NCBI GenBank assembly: GCA_003194525.1
Contig: NBIV01000246.1
Span: forward strand, 48,337-112,336
Length of the DNA stretch: 64,000 bases
From: Gracilariopsis chorda
Taxonomy: Eukaryota > Rhodophyta > Florideophyceae > Gracilariales > Gracilariaceae
Direction of reading: 5' to 3'
Of this stretch, positions 11,601-23,439 are shown piece after piece (the stretch's first letter is position 1; each line of letters opens with the position of its first letter). Position numbers and translations under genes: made by a program. Below the pieces are notes generated by a model, which saw only the letters and a program-made list of their open reading frames with translations, had not been told where the DNA came from and did no database searches.

Positions 11601-12779
11601 GATGGGTGTGATCGGGTTCAGTGTGTTATGCTAACTTGGTGGCCTTGATATGGATTTATCATTGGTTTTGTAGTTGCTGGCAGGCCTTCGACACGCGCGA
11701 CGAGGTTCATTGATGTTCGAGAATGGCCTGCTATGGCGACGTCCATTGTTTTGGTTCTCCATTGTGACGTACTACACCGTTGGCTAGGAAAATGTTTTGG
11801 CTTGTATTCGACTGAGACAAATACTTACCAAAGCTTTGAGATTGTAAATTGGACGGCTGCAAGTGAAGTGTTGGGTTCTGAGATTCAGGCTTGCAAAAGA
11901 ACGGAGCACATCCGATGAATGTCATGTTGAACAGTTACGATAGAACGCATAGAACGTATGTTTAGAAATACTCTAACGCGGTGAAGGGGTGTGCTGAATC
12001 AACTTTATGTCGAATATGTCAGAAATCCAACCAATCATAACCCAGTTTCCTCATATGACACTTTTCATATTTCATCCAAAACCTAACTTTTTTCGGCAAT
12101 TTAATGCATGGCAAATCATACAAATTTACCTCAGATTTCAAGTACATTAAGCCTCTCCTACTGCATAAACGGAACCAGAGAACATTTTAATGGCCAATCA
12201 AAGCTGCGTTACACTGAACATTCTTTAAGCCTCATATTTGAATTTGGCGCCACTCCAGTTTCTACACAAAATCTTGGGTCAAACTTGGCACAGTGCGCAC
12301 CAGCATCGTCTACGTGCAATACCAGCAACTTCAACACAATATCACTTTCGTCATGAACTCCAAATCTTTTTGATGGTTGTAGTCGCTCATTTCTAAACAG
12401 CGTCTGTGCCCAATTTCAGAGAGTCAAAACCATTCTGCAAACTACTAAGCGCATAGAAAATTGGTTTCTTTTCGTTCACGATGACAAAAGTTGTAGATTT
12501 TACTTAAGGAGGTATTATTGAGAACATCAATCTGATCCAGTCTGAAAGTGAAGATTCACACTTCGCGAGTTGTCAAGAGCGTACCATACCTTCCAGAAAA
12601 ACTGAGATTGTATTCCGACTCTAAAACTTATTCAGCAACCTCCGAACGCACAAAAATATACTCCTAGATGACTCACCGCTTGAAAAGAGAAGCAAACGAG
12701 CGTTGAAATTTCATTTGACGATCTGTTGCACAAATGAGCCTTCAAATGATACTTTCAAATGTTTCATTACATACGCAAA
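11601..12779. other. no gene recognised
   Basis: AT-rich sequence with small ORFs on both strands (11731-11925 on both, 12108-12356 on +), none with a recognisable domain. It may hold the end of the pogo-like relic and the 5' flank of the MULE that follows. Confidence 0.25.
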
Positions 12780-15700
12780 GCCAGGTAAGATGCTTTGTAA
12801 TGTTCTTTTGTGCTCTGAAGTACTCGAGTTGTAGCCTCGCTCTGTTGATGTTATATGTCACCCTGATTTGGGAGTGAGAATGACTCGAATGGCATCTAAG
12901 TACAGAGCAAAGAAAATCGTCTCAGCCAACGAGTAACACGTAGAGAACCTGATTGGCGGTCTAACTGAGAGGCTGTACGACAAGGACTGTGATGTTCGTA
13001 GAATATTTGTCACTATCTATCTGAATCAGTGTCACGGGGTGCCCTTTATTGTAGAAAGAGACGTCAATCAGGCTGGGAAGAAGAGAAAACCTTATGAAGT
13101 TCGGCGACAGTGTCGCTTTCAAATGCCCCGCATACATCAAGAAGTTCCTTGCGGCAGTCAGTGACCGTCTTTTTTCTGTGAAACATGTGATTTGGAAGTT
13201 CGAGATCTCTAACTACATTTCAGATGAGCTATAGTATCCTGTTCAAGAAGAAGCTTACTGCTGTGGACCTAACCTTCTTTCTGCACTCTTAAATATTGCT
13301 CGACCGAAAAGATTCATGCCCAACATAAGCTTCAAATTTCGCTACAAATCCAGTGAAACCGAACACTTCAGATGGTGTTGCGTTGAAGAAAGGGTTCGGA
13401 ATAATTTGAGTACTAGTGTTAAGTACGGAGTTCTGCACTCATGTGAAGTTACTGTCGACGATTAAGTACTATTGAATCGTAAGTTTTAGTCTAAAAGACG
13501 GCGGGAACATCTTGGAGAGTCGAGTTACGGAAGGTTCAAAAGGGGTAAAATGAAGTTTGAGAAAGCGGATCATGAGCAAGTTGTGCTCACTACGAAGCGA
13601 AAGATGAATTCTCAGACACATTTCAGGTTGCGTCCTTCATCATTGAGACCATAATTGACGGAATAAGCTTTGATAATGAAGAGATTATAGAGAAGGGGGT
13701 GGACTTGAATGGAAATGTATCTTCGACATCAGAGGACAATTATAGATTGCGCTGGGATATGGTCTTGTTTGATTTCCCACATTTTTGTAGGGTCTATCGA
13801 AAGAGAGATACTCATATGGACTACATTTTTATCGTGAGGGGGTGAAGAAAACGAGGCAGTAGTGCATGTCTGTTAGGCTTCGCTGTCTTCAGTTTGTTTC
13901 ACTATGGAAATGCAAGGCAGCAGTCAACTACAAACTACGTTCGGATAGATGTACGTGGTTCGTGAGCAATTCACTTTTTCATACCAACATCTCTTCAAAC
14001 CTTGAGGAAAAGGAAACACCCAACCGTGCGAAAGCCGTATGTTCTTCCATTTTGTTTTCTTTGTCCAGCAATTTCAAAGCGGAAACGGTACCAAAACTGA
14101 GCATCCAAAAAAGAAATGCTCATAATAGTACAACTATTGACCGAAAGGAAAGAATGACATTCTCTTCTGTGCCGGGAACTTGTAAAACAATGATTGAACC
14201 AGAGAAAAACGCTATAACATCAGCTACCAATGTTCAAGCCTAAGACAGGCACTCTTGCAAAAATTGGGAACACTTACGTGCATGACATTGTATAGGGTGG
14301 TGGCAAGGGGAAAATGGAGCAAAGTGAAACGCCAAAGACAATGGACGACCACAGAAGTCAAATGGATTACATTGACTATCTTTTTCATCAGAAAAATACA
14401 CAGCTTGAACAAGTCCTGAGTGAAGAAGTGCTATTTGAGACCAATAAGCGCGGTAAGCACGACTATGAAAAAACGCAGAGCACAGCATATGGGCATGAGA
14501 AGGAGATTTCTGAACGGGAGAGTGAAGATAAGGGCAAGTACTTTCAGCATCAGAAGACATACGCGGCCATAATGTCACTTGTATACGGCTTAGCAGCTTA
14601 TATTTCAGAAAAGGATGTACTGAAACGTATTCAGTACATAGGAGAAGCATTTGGCTATCCGTTTTCTGTTTGAGACTCAAAGTACCAAGATAATGACGAT
14701 GATGGAAGACTAAGTAAATTACCATTAGAGCGCGGATTGTTAGTGTGTAAGAGACATAGGGAGGAAAGATGTAAGTTCATTATGACTGTCACAAATACTC
14801 AGGGCGCACTGTCTGATGACGTAGGTGAGGGGCAGAATGCCAGTACCTGGAGGTATTGTTGTCACATGCCCATAGTTTTTCATAACCATGATCCTGGAGA
14901 AAGAGCTTTTATTAAATGCCTACCTCTGAAGACCACACAACAAGCATTGAAGATGTACAATATGTTAAAGATGTCGTAAAAAGAAGTTCTACTGTACTTA
15001 GAAGACAATTAATTTATTCAGATTGACAGGGAAGTCTTGCGAGAGCATATGAAGTATATGAGGAACAAGAACAGTCCTCGTGATAAATACTGCTTTCGTT
15101 TGTTCCAATCTTCATTTGAGCTACAAGAAGAGAACCCACGACATAAAATATTCTTCTCAACAACCAGGACCAACACAATGCACTCTACCACTTGGATGTT
15201 GGAACAGTGGCGTGATGGCTAGGAGCGCTACGGAATTGTTCCTGGTGTTAGCATTGACTGCAAGGCCATTGCAAATCGCTTCAGTCATCCATTAATTTTA
15301 ATCAATGGTCAAACTCCAACAGGGCAGTTATGTACCTTTATGGGTTTCGTTCCCTCAGAGACTGAAGAAAGCTTTAAGTACATCCTGCAAAAGTTCAGAT
15401 CCACTTTCCAAGTATCTCTAGGAATAGGTGTAGTGAGCCAGAATGCTGAGGTGATTGGTGCGATCCCAACACTTCTCCCAAACACTTTCATCACCCTCCA
15501 GGACTGGCATCCCAACAAAAACCAGTTAAAGAACGTTGCGGCGTAGTAGAGTAAGATATCAAGACCATCATGTTCGAAAGACCTGTCTTCAGATCTTCAT
15601 GCAATCAGAAGGAGTGGAAACATGGAATGCTTTCAGAGACGGAGGGCAGCATTTGAACAGAAGTGCTTCCTTTCGTTTAATATAGAGCTACCACATTGGT

Positions 15701-16330
15701 ACAAGTTTCTGTACCGGAACAACTCATCGATGCTTTTATCTTATTACAAAAACCTTTACATGCCATACACATTCCTTTTCCAAGACACGGGATACTCTGA
15801 GGCCTCTAACTCCATGTTCGAGCATCATACGTTACGGCGAAATGATCCAATCTTTGAAGTACCGAGGGAAGTTCTGGAACTTGCAAGCAGAAGAGATGGA
15901 AGAAGACAAAACATCTTGGAGAAAAAGAATTCTCTGTTCCCTCATCTTTCGTCTTTCTTAATATGTATTATACATGAGAAACCAACACATCTCTGCCAGC
16001 AACACTCAGCTTCTTTACCAAGGGGTTTCTAGAAATCAGTGTAGTGCAGCAATTGCGATACAGAGTTATCCGTTTTTCAATGACCCTATCAGCGCAATAC
16101 GACAGCACTTGCATGAGAACGCTTGGGCTTCCGGAAGAATGAGAGGTCCGGATCGCCGTCTTCATAGTAGGGAAAACCTCTCTCCCAAATGGCAAGATTG
16201 CTTTGAGTACCTTCGAAATTTTCAGATGCAAGCTACGGGATCAGATGTTAAACAGAGAAGAACTGAAAGCGTAATATACATGTTAGAGGCCTATAATCTA
16301 CGGGTTTCTCTGCGCGCATATTTTTAGAGT
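12780..16330 (+). pseudogene. MULE transposase pseudogene (MULE-1)
   Basis: A chain of coding-like segments with stops and frameshifts parallels the MULE at 18263-22510. Early parts (about 12830-13480) include an HSCEVTV stretch similar to HSCITVSS there. At 14500-14640 YAAIMSLVYGLAAYISEKDV aligns with the start of the other transposase. At 14850-14900 a Cys/His cluster with HNHDPGE matches HNHELIR. The catalytic region at 15237-15530 has the first Asp in SIDCK (codon 15256-15258), then PSETEESFKYILQKFRSTFQ and LQDWHPNKNQL, the family's W-H-x-x-N motif. The second Asp motif (MDQ in the other copy) reads SQN here, so the core is dead. A C-terminal piece continues at 15622-16032. Confidence 0.7.
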
Positions 16331-17530
16331 AGCCACAGTCTTTGCAGAGGAAGTTGGAAGGGATTCAGTGCTGTAGAATGTAATCGGATCACGTTTTGCA
16401 TTGTAATAGATTTCTCACGATTATTTAACGAGCAAAAAAGACATTTGGACACTTCGAAGAATCGCTTCGCTGCGGTCAGTTGTGGAAGGGTCAGAAGAAC
16501 CTATGAGAAGCAACAGGAACCACGCCAAACCAGTTAATGAATCCGACACCGACAGTACCACTACTAGTTATACGCAAATCAATAACAACTTGGGCGTCCA
16601 TTCCCAAAACATGACAAACAATGACCTAACAAAGGTTGAACTTACCGATTTCTTATCCCGGGCTGACTGCAAGGGAATCTGCGACCAGTTCCATCGTGCT
16701 ACTTGGACGATGAGCCCACTGGCACTCACAGCTTTGAGACAGTTTCTGAGTATTGGTCTGGACAAGGTCAATGCTGGAAACCACCTTTAGCACAATCCCA
16801 ACCAATCGGTGTGGTCCTGCAAGAAGTTTCTAGTGAACAAACCAGAAATAGACCAGAGAATATTCAAAACCCTAAAAGAGGAAGAGCGGTGAAATGAAAC
16901 CGAAAGAAAAGGGCCCTAGTGTCTATCGGACCGCTGACCTCATATGAGGTCAAAACAATCAACTTTACGTTTAATTTTAGTTATTTTGATCGGAATTTTT
17001 TGCCTTTTGTAGTCCGTATAAGTTATGCAACATGTTTTTGTATAGCAAAAATTCTAAGCTTCTGTTGTTTATGCAAGGTAAGAAGCAGAAACTTAAGACA
17101 ACCAAATGGGTTGATAGAGATCTGCTTGTGAAATATGGCTAATTTACTACAGAGCTTCAGAAAACCGGCTTTTTTGATATCAAAAACGTACTTTTGATTC
17201 AAAAACACCGTTTTTGACGCGTGTATGAAAGGTTCAAAACCTTCAAAAAATAATCATTTGGCAACATTACATCCGGGCGGATAGACACTAGAGTCCATGC
17301 CTCCACGAACCAAAAAGGGAAAGACAAACGACGCATCGGCATTTTATTCTTTCTCAGCAAAAAAAAACAAATGTATAAAGAGCTGTTCATAATGCGCTGG
17401 GTATTCTTGAGTCGTTGATGAGAAAATAACAAGGTTTCATTTCCTTTATCATTAGATTAGAGACAGATTGTGGCCAAGTACAAAAAATTGGCATCATTAC
17501 AGTTGGGTGCAGTTTTTGAATGGCTCGGAA
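16331..17530. other. no gene recognised; AT-rich
   Basis: An ORF at 16482-16790 (102 codons, Asn/Thr-rich, ending in a Leu-rich segment) has no domain I know and may be the tail of MULE-1. From 16900 to 17530 the sequence is AT-rich without coding character. Confidence 0.25.
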
Positions 17531-17584
17531 ATTTTGTACATTATGAAGATTCGGCTCTTGTTGAATCTACATAATGTACAAAAT
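17531..17584. repeat. 22-bp inverted repeat at the MULE edge
   Basis: Arms at 17531-17552 (ATTTTGTACATTATGAAGAT plus TC) and 17563-17584 are reverse complements with one mismatch and a 10-nt spacer. The inner arm is the outer part of the left MULE terminal repeat and is also present once at 46107-46128. The outer arm is an extra inverted copy found only on this side. Confidence 0.85.
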
Positions 17585-18195
17585 CTAGATTTTCCACCAG
17601 TCAGTTCACAGAGTTCAGCCCCCGCTGTAAGCATAGATCCATCTCCACAGCTCAGCAGAACGTATTTTATTCAAACTAACCAGAACGCAGAGTTTAGCCT
17701 GCCACGGCGCCAATGTAGATATGTACGCACTCATATTTGGCCAAGACATTCTGCTGCGGCTCGTGCGACGCACGTGCGCAGCTGCTCAACTTTAGATTCG
17801 AAAGCGCAAAACCTGCGCGCTGCCGCACGCTCTTGAGTGCTCGATAACAGCAAACCATCGCTCTATTTCCCATCGCGCCGCTCATCACCTTGGCAACTAG
17901 CCGTTTTCAGAAGCGCAGAAACTGGACGTGGCGCACGCTCTTGAGTGCAAAATCATGGGAAACCATCGCACTCCCTCCTACGCAGTGCTCATCAACCTAC
18001 CCAAAAGCCGTCTTCGGGAGCGAAAAAAGTGCGCGCTGACACATGCTCTTGAGTTCAAAATCATGGGAAATCATCGCTCTCCCTCACATCGCAGTGCCGA
18101 TCACCCTACCCACCAGCGGTCTCTTCCCGTAACTTTCTTCGGATTTATTTCTCTTCGATTGGATTGTCCATCAGCCTGCTTACTTGCCCTCTCCT
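17553..18195 (+). repeat. left terminal inverted repeat of MULE-2
   Basis: This segment reappears in reverse orientation at 45600-46140. Matches run from GGCTCTTGTTGAATCTACAT at the outside through AACCAGAACGCAGAGTTTAG and GCACGCTCTTGAGTGC to CAGTGCCGATC and beyond. The two copies flank a MULE transposase and a Ulp1-like gene on the same strand, as expected for long MULE TIRs. Both ends are approximate, and I did not find a convincing 8-11-bp target duplication. Confidence 0.7.
17824..18147 (+). repeat. three 108-bp subterminal tandem repeats
   Basis: Units begin at 17824, 17932 and 18040, exactly 108 bp apart, each starting with a variant of CGCACGCTCTTGAGTGC and containing AACCATCGCTC-like sequence about 25 bp later. 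About two to two and a half units are present in the right TIR (45690-45890). Subterminal repeats of this kind are common transposase-binding regions in MULEs, but binding is inference here. Confidence 0.8.
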
Positions 18196-18262
18196 CTGAT
18201 CGCTCTCCTCTCTTTTGAAGTGCTTATAAGTTCTAGTGCTAGGGGTTTGTGGGTGTAGGGGA

Positions 18263-19767
18263 CTAGGTCTTGAAAGTCCAATGTTTTAGTCTTTGTGGCA
18301 TTTTTAAATTTGTATCTCTCCGTTGTATAGGAGTCGCTATATGTTTTGTACCACAAAAGGTTGAAAGGCGTTTGTCGATTGCACTATTGACATCTTCTTT
18401 GGAAAATGACGATCGATGTTTCTCGTCAAAAACGCTACTCGGTGAAGATATCATAGACCCACAGGTATGCCACTGCTCTGAAATTCGATGGTTTTTTCTT
18501 TTCAATACTTCCATGCATCCTGTTTTGCGCTTTTCGTTGCGAGTAAGACCCATGTTCGGGTTTTGAATGATACGAACAAGTTCAGCATTATCCGTTTTCT
18601 GGCCTGACAAGATCTCTTTGAACTCTGAGCTCAGTTTAAAATAAATAGCAGGAGGAATTGGGGCTCAGCCTTTTGCAGGAACTTGTATAGAAGTTTCTAA
18701 CACCATCTTAATGCTGCTAAGTGCGATTGATCCGAGATCTGTTGCTAAGCGATGCATCTTATCAAAAATTTTCCGTCTGTCAGACCAACAAAAGTAAGTT
18801 TTTACCTCTTCATTGATCTGCGAACTAATGTTTGTCCAGCATTTGTCCTCATCGACCGTTTCGGTTGCCTCACTTTTGGAATCTGATTTTCTGGCCTGCC
18901 AATGTTCTTTTCCGATCTTCCGCCTGACATTTGGTAGATGTATCTTTGTTTGATCTTCATCGTTTACTTTCCAATAGGAGCCAAAAAGAGCCTCGAACTG
19001 CAATCGACTGCCAAGAACATTCTTTAACTGCGGTTCTTGGTATAGCAGCTCTGGGTAGGTGAATGCACATCTAACTATGTGTCAACATGAAAACCCGGCC
19101 ACTGCATGTTGACCACAGGTGCATGATGCCACAAGGGCTTCAGCGCTATTTTAATTACGATTGGAAAAGTTCGTGAGACACACTTGGTAGACCGGTGCTG
19201 TGACTGCTCCTCTTTCCGAAGTATCGTGACGTGGTTTTAATGCTCCTGACCATTTCACCGAGAACACCACTACTGTTTCTAGAACACGATCATCATCAAA
19301 TCTGGTATCAGCCCAACTTGCAACAGTCCATGCCTCAATGCTTACGTTGAAGACGACGTAATTTCTACCTGGAATGAAGCTTATATCTACGAATTTGTGC
19401 AAAGAGTAGGCAGTGTAATCGGTGATGAGCGTATGAAGCACTGCTTGTGGTATGGGAAGCTGGCAGGTTGTGATCTTCCGGTTTGTGAGGCTCTGAGGCT
19501 TCAACACTTTGGATCCCGAAGCAAAACGATTGTTACTGCTCCTGTCGGTTAATCGAAGCATTTTGCGGCGTATCATCTACAATGGTACTTTGCGTTGCAA
19601 TATATTTATGGGGTAGGAAGAGTTCGAGCAATCCGTGTACCTTGTTCTTTGAAAAAGAAAACGGAAGGGAACGAAACGATTGCGATAGTACGCAACGACC
19701 ATTTCAGCAATTTTCTGATATATACCTTAAACCACTGCGGCAGTTCTTGTTGAAACTGATGAAAGTA
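18263..19767 (-). pseudogene. MULE-2 transposase C-terminal part with SWIM remnant
   Basis: This continues on - from the transposase core. ORFs at 19151-19576 and 18665-19003 are separated by stops. Between them, at about 19079-19130, the frame reads SCTCGQHAVAGFSC, a stop, then H. This is the C-x-C...C-x-H pattern of a SWIM zinc finger with the x position turned into TGA. SWIM fingers lie C-terminal to the catalytic domain in MULE and FAR1-type proteins, which fits. The Lys/Glu-rich tail and a last ORF at 18263-18610 end next to the left TIR. Confidence 0.6.
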
Positions 19768-20898
19768 CTACCTTTCAAACTGATTCCGCCTGGAAATGAA
19801 TTCTCTTTCCGTTCTTGTTTGCTTCATTATGAAAAGGTCCCTTGAAATTTCTTCTGACATCCCTATGCACCCGATCTTTGAGCACCAGCTGCCACAATTC
19901 CAGAGTTGATTTTGGTTCAGGTGCCACTCTTCAAGGGCAATGTATGACGTGGGGAAGACCTTGTTAGTGGCGTTCATAAATGGTGTACTCTGGTCCATTG
20001 GGATCATCGCCGGGGAAACTTGAATACTAGAACGAAACTGGGATAGTATTCTCGTAAAGCATTCTTCAGTTTCATTAGAGATATAAGCCATGAAAAAAGG
20101 GAGCACACAGCCATCGTTTGCTCTGTCATTTTTGGTCAGTAGCGGGAGTCCGAAGCCATTGGATATAAATTTGCAGTCGATACTTATATCGGGAAAAAAT
20201 CCGTATCGTGCGTAGTCATCCATCCAATGACTATATGTCCACGCCGCGGATTCCATTTTCCGCCCCTCTCCAACTGTGAGAAATACCCGAGTTTGGGTGT
20301 CTGTGTCTCTGATCGCAATCATTTTCTTACAAAGTCTCATACATTCCTCCTGGAGTGGGGTATCCACCCCTTTTGCATACGAAATCTTATTTTCTAAGTC
20401 CTTTGTATTGATTGAGACCTTGTACTTTGCTACCAATAGTGCTATGATGTGTTTGAATTGAATGAAAAGCTGGTTTTTCATCTCTAAAGCTTCCTGTGGA
20501 ATGTTTAAGGGCCCGCTGCCTAGGGTTAGCCCACGGATGAGCTCATGATTGTGAGAACAAGTCCTCATTCTGCATCTGTATCCCTTGACTGTGCTATCGT
20601 CGTCATCCATGCCGGCAAGCGTATCGACCGTTTTTACGACGAATGAGAAAGAGCAACCCCACATTTTCCATTCTACGAATGTTCGTTTAAGAACCCAATC
20701 ACCATCAGTATTGTCTGGGCTAGCAGTGGCTTTTGTAATTTGCCTATGATATGAAAAATCCCGAATGCGCATTTGGTGTCCAAAGCAATTGCCAATAAAC
20801 TGATTTTCTTTCAGAACTGTACTGCTGGAGGCGTTTTCTTGTATGCCTGACACCAACGAGCAGAGTGCTCTCTTGAACAGAGCTTCCCATTTTTCCAT
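19768..20898 (-). CDS. MULE (Mutator-like) transposase, catalytic core
   Basis: This 376-codon open segment is the best-preserved part of the element's transposase, which would cut and paste the element in the nucleus. Residues 82-118 hold a Cys/His cluster (C82, YRCRMRTCSHNH), a WRKY-GCM1/FAR1-type zinc finger. The DDE domain has the first Asp in DISIDCKF (D241), NETEECFTRILSQF at 275-288, the second Asp in PMDQS (D302), and EEWHLNQNQ at 323-331, the family's conserved W-H-x-x-N. MULE transposases are usually 600-900 aa. Here N- and C-terminal parts lie in neighbouring broken frames, so the gene as a whole is probably not functional although this core is uninterrupted. Confidence 0.75.
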   Translation of the reverse strand: MEKWEALFKRALCSLVSGIQENASSSTVLKENQFIGNCFGHQMRIRDFSYHRQITKATASPDNTDGDWVLKRTFVEWKMWGCSFSFVVKTVDTLAGMDDDDSTVKGYRCRMRTCSHNHELIRGLTLGSGPLNIPQEALEMKNQLFIQFKHIIALLVAKYKVSINTKDLENKISYAKGVDTPLQEECMRLCKKMIAIRDTDTQTRVFLTVGEGRKMESAAWTYSHWMDDYARYGFFPDISIDCKFISNGFGLPLLTKNDRANDGCVLPFFMAYISNETEECFTRILSQFRSSIQVSPAMIPMDQSTPFMNATNKVFPTSYIALEEWHLNQNQLWNCGSWCSKIGCIGMSEEISRDLFIMKQTRTEREFISRRNQFER

Positions 20899-22510
20899 AC
20901 GTCTTTTCTCAAACGATGAGCCGCCTTAGCTGTCCGTTGCACATTTTCTTACATCGTCAGATTCAAATTCGGTCATGTGCTTGACAAGTTCACGTTGAGG
21001 CGCACTAATTGCACCGCCTTGAAAAGGCTTCTACGGCGGAGGCTGCTCATCTTGTAGAAATATTTCTATATGCAGTGAGGCATCTTCATACTCTCCAGAA
21101 TCTGAGCTGTCTGAATACGCATACGGTTCATCTTCCTTTGGTCTCAACTCTGACTGTTCTTCATTTCTTTCTTGAAGATCAAAGGGTGGACTAAAATCAA
21201 CACCTTTCTGATCCGAGCATGCCTGTGAGCTGTCCACCACATCCAATACTGTTCTCTCTTTCTCTGTGTTTATGTGATGCGCAAGACCAATTTTCTAAAC
21301 TCCTATTAGAGACTGGTCTGTCTCCGCTTTTCCAACTTGTGAAGCTTTTCTGCCGTTGGTGGTACTACTAGGAGCAATATTTCGGGCTCCTACGATATCA
21401 CTGTATCCAGAAGTACTCATCTCATTGGTGCATCTCTTTCTACATTCAGAAAATGCACACTCTCCCTTTTAATACCGTCCAGAAGCGATGTTGATATTAT
21501 TCCTAAACATGGAGACTGTCTGCTGTCAAAAGGAACTAGTGTTGCTTCGAATACCTCCCAGGTAATTTCTATCCCCTGAAATATGCTCTTTGCAGTCCAT
21601 TCCTTAAACCTATTTTCCATAGATGTTATAGCAGAATGATATCTGGCTAAGCGTATGTCGTTTTGGACCAGGCTGAGCTCATTTGTGCTAGAATAGTTTC
21701 TCGAAATCTGCCACAGCATTGTAGAACGAATGAGGTTGACAGAACTCACGGTTATGCATGAGTGGGGAGGCTTATATCGAATACAACGAAGCCTTGCACT
21801 GATCAAAGTAGTTCTATGGACATGTTTTCTACAGATTGGTCTGAAACGATGTACTCCGAACAATTCCCCTTCTTTTGAAAGCTGGTACAAAAAGTACGGA
21901 AGATCTCGGGTTTCATTAGTCTCTGTCACAATAGTTGAGGTTCGTATTACAGGATATATGTCCTCCACCTTCGAAAAGATTACTTTGCTGTCGCTTCTTG
22001 TGTTCTCTTGCGTAATGGTACATCGAACAACTTCCTCGTTTTTGACAAGATCTGTTGCCATCGCTGCATTTTCATTGGTGGTCAGCACTGCTTGCAATAA
22101 TCCTTCAATAATTCACGAAACCGTTACATGGCTATCTTTGAACCGATGTTTTCTCCACCTATAGTGCCGAAATGAGGCTTCCTTGAAACTGTGAGAGTAC
22201 CAAGCCTTCTCAGCCCTACTAAGTGCTTCAATTCTCTGCCAGAGAGCTTTAACTAATGCTACTTTTTCTCTTTCCCCAGCATTTCGTACTTCTTCGGTTC
22301 CCATTTAAAGTGCTCTGAGCGCACCCATGACAAATTCCGTTGGACTGCAAACCTCTTTTTAGTATTCGTACTCACCATCATTTCTTTCCTCGTCTGCACT
22401 ACCCTGCGAAATGTTTTTCCATGCACTCCTCAATACCTTCTCTATCTCCTCATTTCTTCTTCGGAGCCAAAGTTTTCATTTCTTATGCTGGAATATGGAA
22501 AATTCAGTTT
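20899..22510 (-). pseudogene. MULE-2 upstream coding region, interrupted by the retrotransposon pair
   Basis: Several coding-like stretches lie on -: 21031-21246 (acidic, Ser/Glu-rich), 21417-22097 (226 codons, no recognised domain) and 22113-22304. From 22304 towards 22510 one frame stays coherent apart from two or three stops (RRNEEIEKVLRSAW, CSPTEFVMGALRAL). Across the insertion point the same frame joins the Ulp1-like frame at 44401 once one copy of a 5-bp repeat is removed. This part therefore links the protease-like and transposase genes of one element. Confidence 0.5.
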
Positions 22511-23334
22511 TGAAGTGCAACGCCCTCAGGGAGGGATTCTTGGTACTTGAATGCTTTCCAGATATTATCGGTTATGTAGTGTGTATATGAACTACGCCCA
22601 ACTATGGTGGATATGGACACGTGGGACACGGGTTTGGGTCAATTGGCGGTTGGCCACAGTAGTGGATGTTGCCACGAAATGTGGAGTATTTTAGTTAGTT
22701 TTATTTATTATTTTTACACCCATTTCTGGGAATCTAGTACTTAGTGCGACGGCACACTGCCGTCGCACCAATAAACCTTCCCCAACAAGGGACCCCGAAC
22801 TGGGGAATTGGCTCTAGTTGTTACCGCTTGCGCGCGTGCTCTACTCCTCCTTGGAGGGAAACGCCATGAACCACGGGACATCTAACCCCCTTGCACATCT
22901 AGGGACCCATCACTGGGAGAAATATTATTCCAATTGCATTGGTTTTTCGCCCTGTATAGGGATATTCGTACCGGCATCGCCGCTCGCCCCCATCGCTCTC
23001 GCGACTCACTTCGTTCTCTCTTCCTCCTCTTCGCCCTTCCTTTTCCCCCTTTCTAGGGTAGCATCTCCCGCTATCTGCGGCCCTCGTGTGCGCATCCGCT
23101 CACACACCCCCACTTACGTGAAAACCTACCTCTGGCGAGGACGCATTCCCGCTCTCGCGGATACCGATTCTTGTCCTGAACCCTCTTGCGCTAGTCGCGA
23201 AGGGTGGCCTCGGTCTTACAAACCGGCTCCGCCGTGCCACCCCTTGAGGGGCTCTACCTAACTGGGTTCACCTCCACGGAGGAAAGATCCCGAACGTCTT
23301 TCGGTGTTTCTCCCCTTTGGGGCGTTGCACCACA
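22511..23334 (+). mobile_element. LTR 1 (5' LTR of unit 1)
   Basis: This 824-bp LTR begins TGAAGTGCAACGCC and ends GGCGTTGCACCACA. These 14-bp ends are inverted repeats with two mismatches. An AT-rich stretch at about 22689-22725 could serve as a core promoter region. The stem-loop and AATAAA that follow lie near one third of the length. The 3' third is full of short hairpins. Confidence 0.95.
22744..22775 (+). promoter_or_regulatory. LTR stem-loop followed by AATAAA poly(A) signal
   Basis: GTGCGACGGC (22744-22753), loop ACACT, GCCGTCGCAC (22759-22768) form a perfect 10-bp stem, and AATAAA follows at 22770-22775. The loop varies among LTRs (GCACT, ACACT, ATACT) while the stem is kept. Equivalent AATAAA signals are at 33303-33308 and 43836-43841. 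A role in 3'-end formation or R-region structure is inferred. Confidence 0.7.
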
Positions 23335-23408
23335 AAGTGGTCTCCCAACCTAGAATCGGGTTTGGTTTTCCCTCTTACGAGGTTGGTTTTCATTCACCGG
23401 ACGTTCCG
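23129..23408 (+). repeat. cluster of short perfect hairpins, LTR end to leader
   Basis: Perfect hairpins with 4-5-bp stems lie at 23129-23140 (CCTC/GAGG), 23149-23160 (CCGC/GCGG), 23240-23251, 23271-23282, 23290-23304 (CCGAA/TTCGG), 23312-23322, 23330-23340 (CCAC/GTGG, across the LTR-PBS junction), 23371-23382 and 23398-23408. Their loops are 3-5 nt. The density continues through the coding regions of this family. Confidence 0.75.
23338..23358 (+). other. primer binding site, unit 1
   Basis: TGGTCTCCCAACCTAGAATCG starts three bases after the LTR. Its complement ends in CCA and, read backwards, gives an acceptor strand, a T-stem (CTAGG) and the CGATT part of a T-loop. It therefore behaves like the last 21 nt of a tRNA. 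The tRNA identity cannot be told from the window. Confidence 0.75.
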
Positions 23409-23439
23409 TGATCGTTTCCCGTCGTAACGGTATTTTCTC

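Noticed and set aside
23129..23408. Regularly spaced short palindromes resembling a CRISPR or REP array
   Set aside because: The units differ in sequence, are only 10-15 bp, have no constant repeat or spacer, and lie in a eukaryotic LTR and coding frames.
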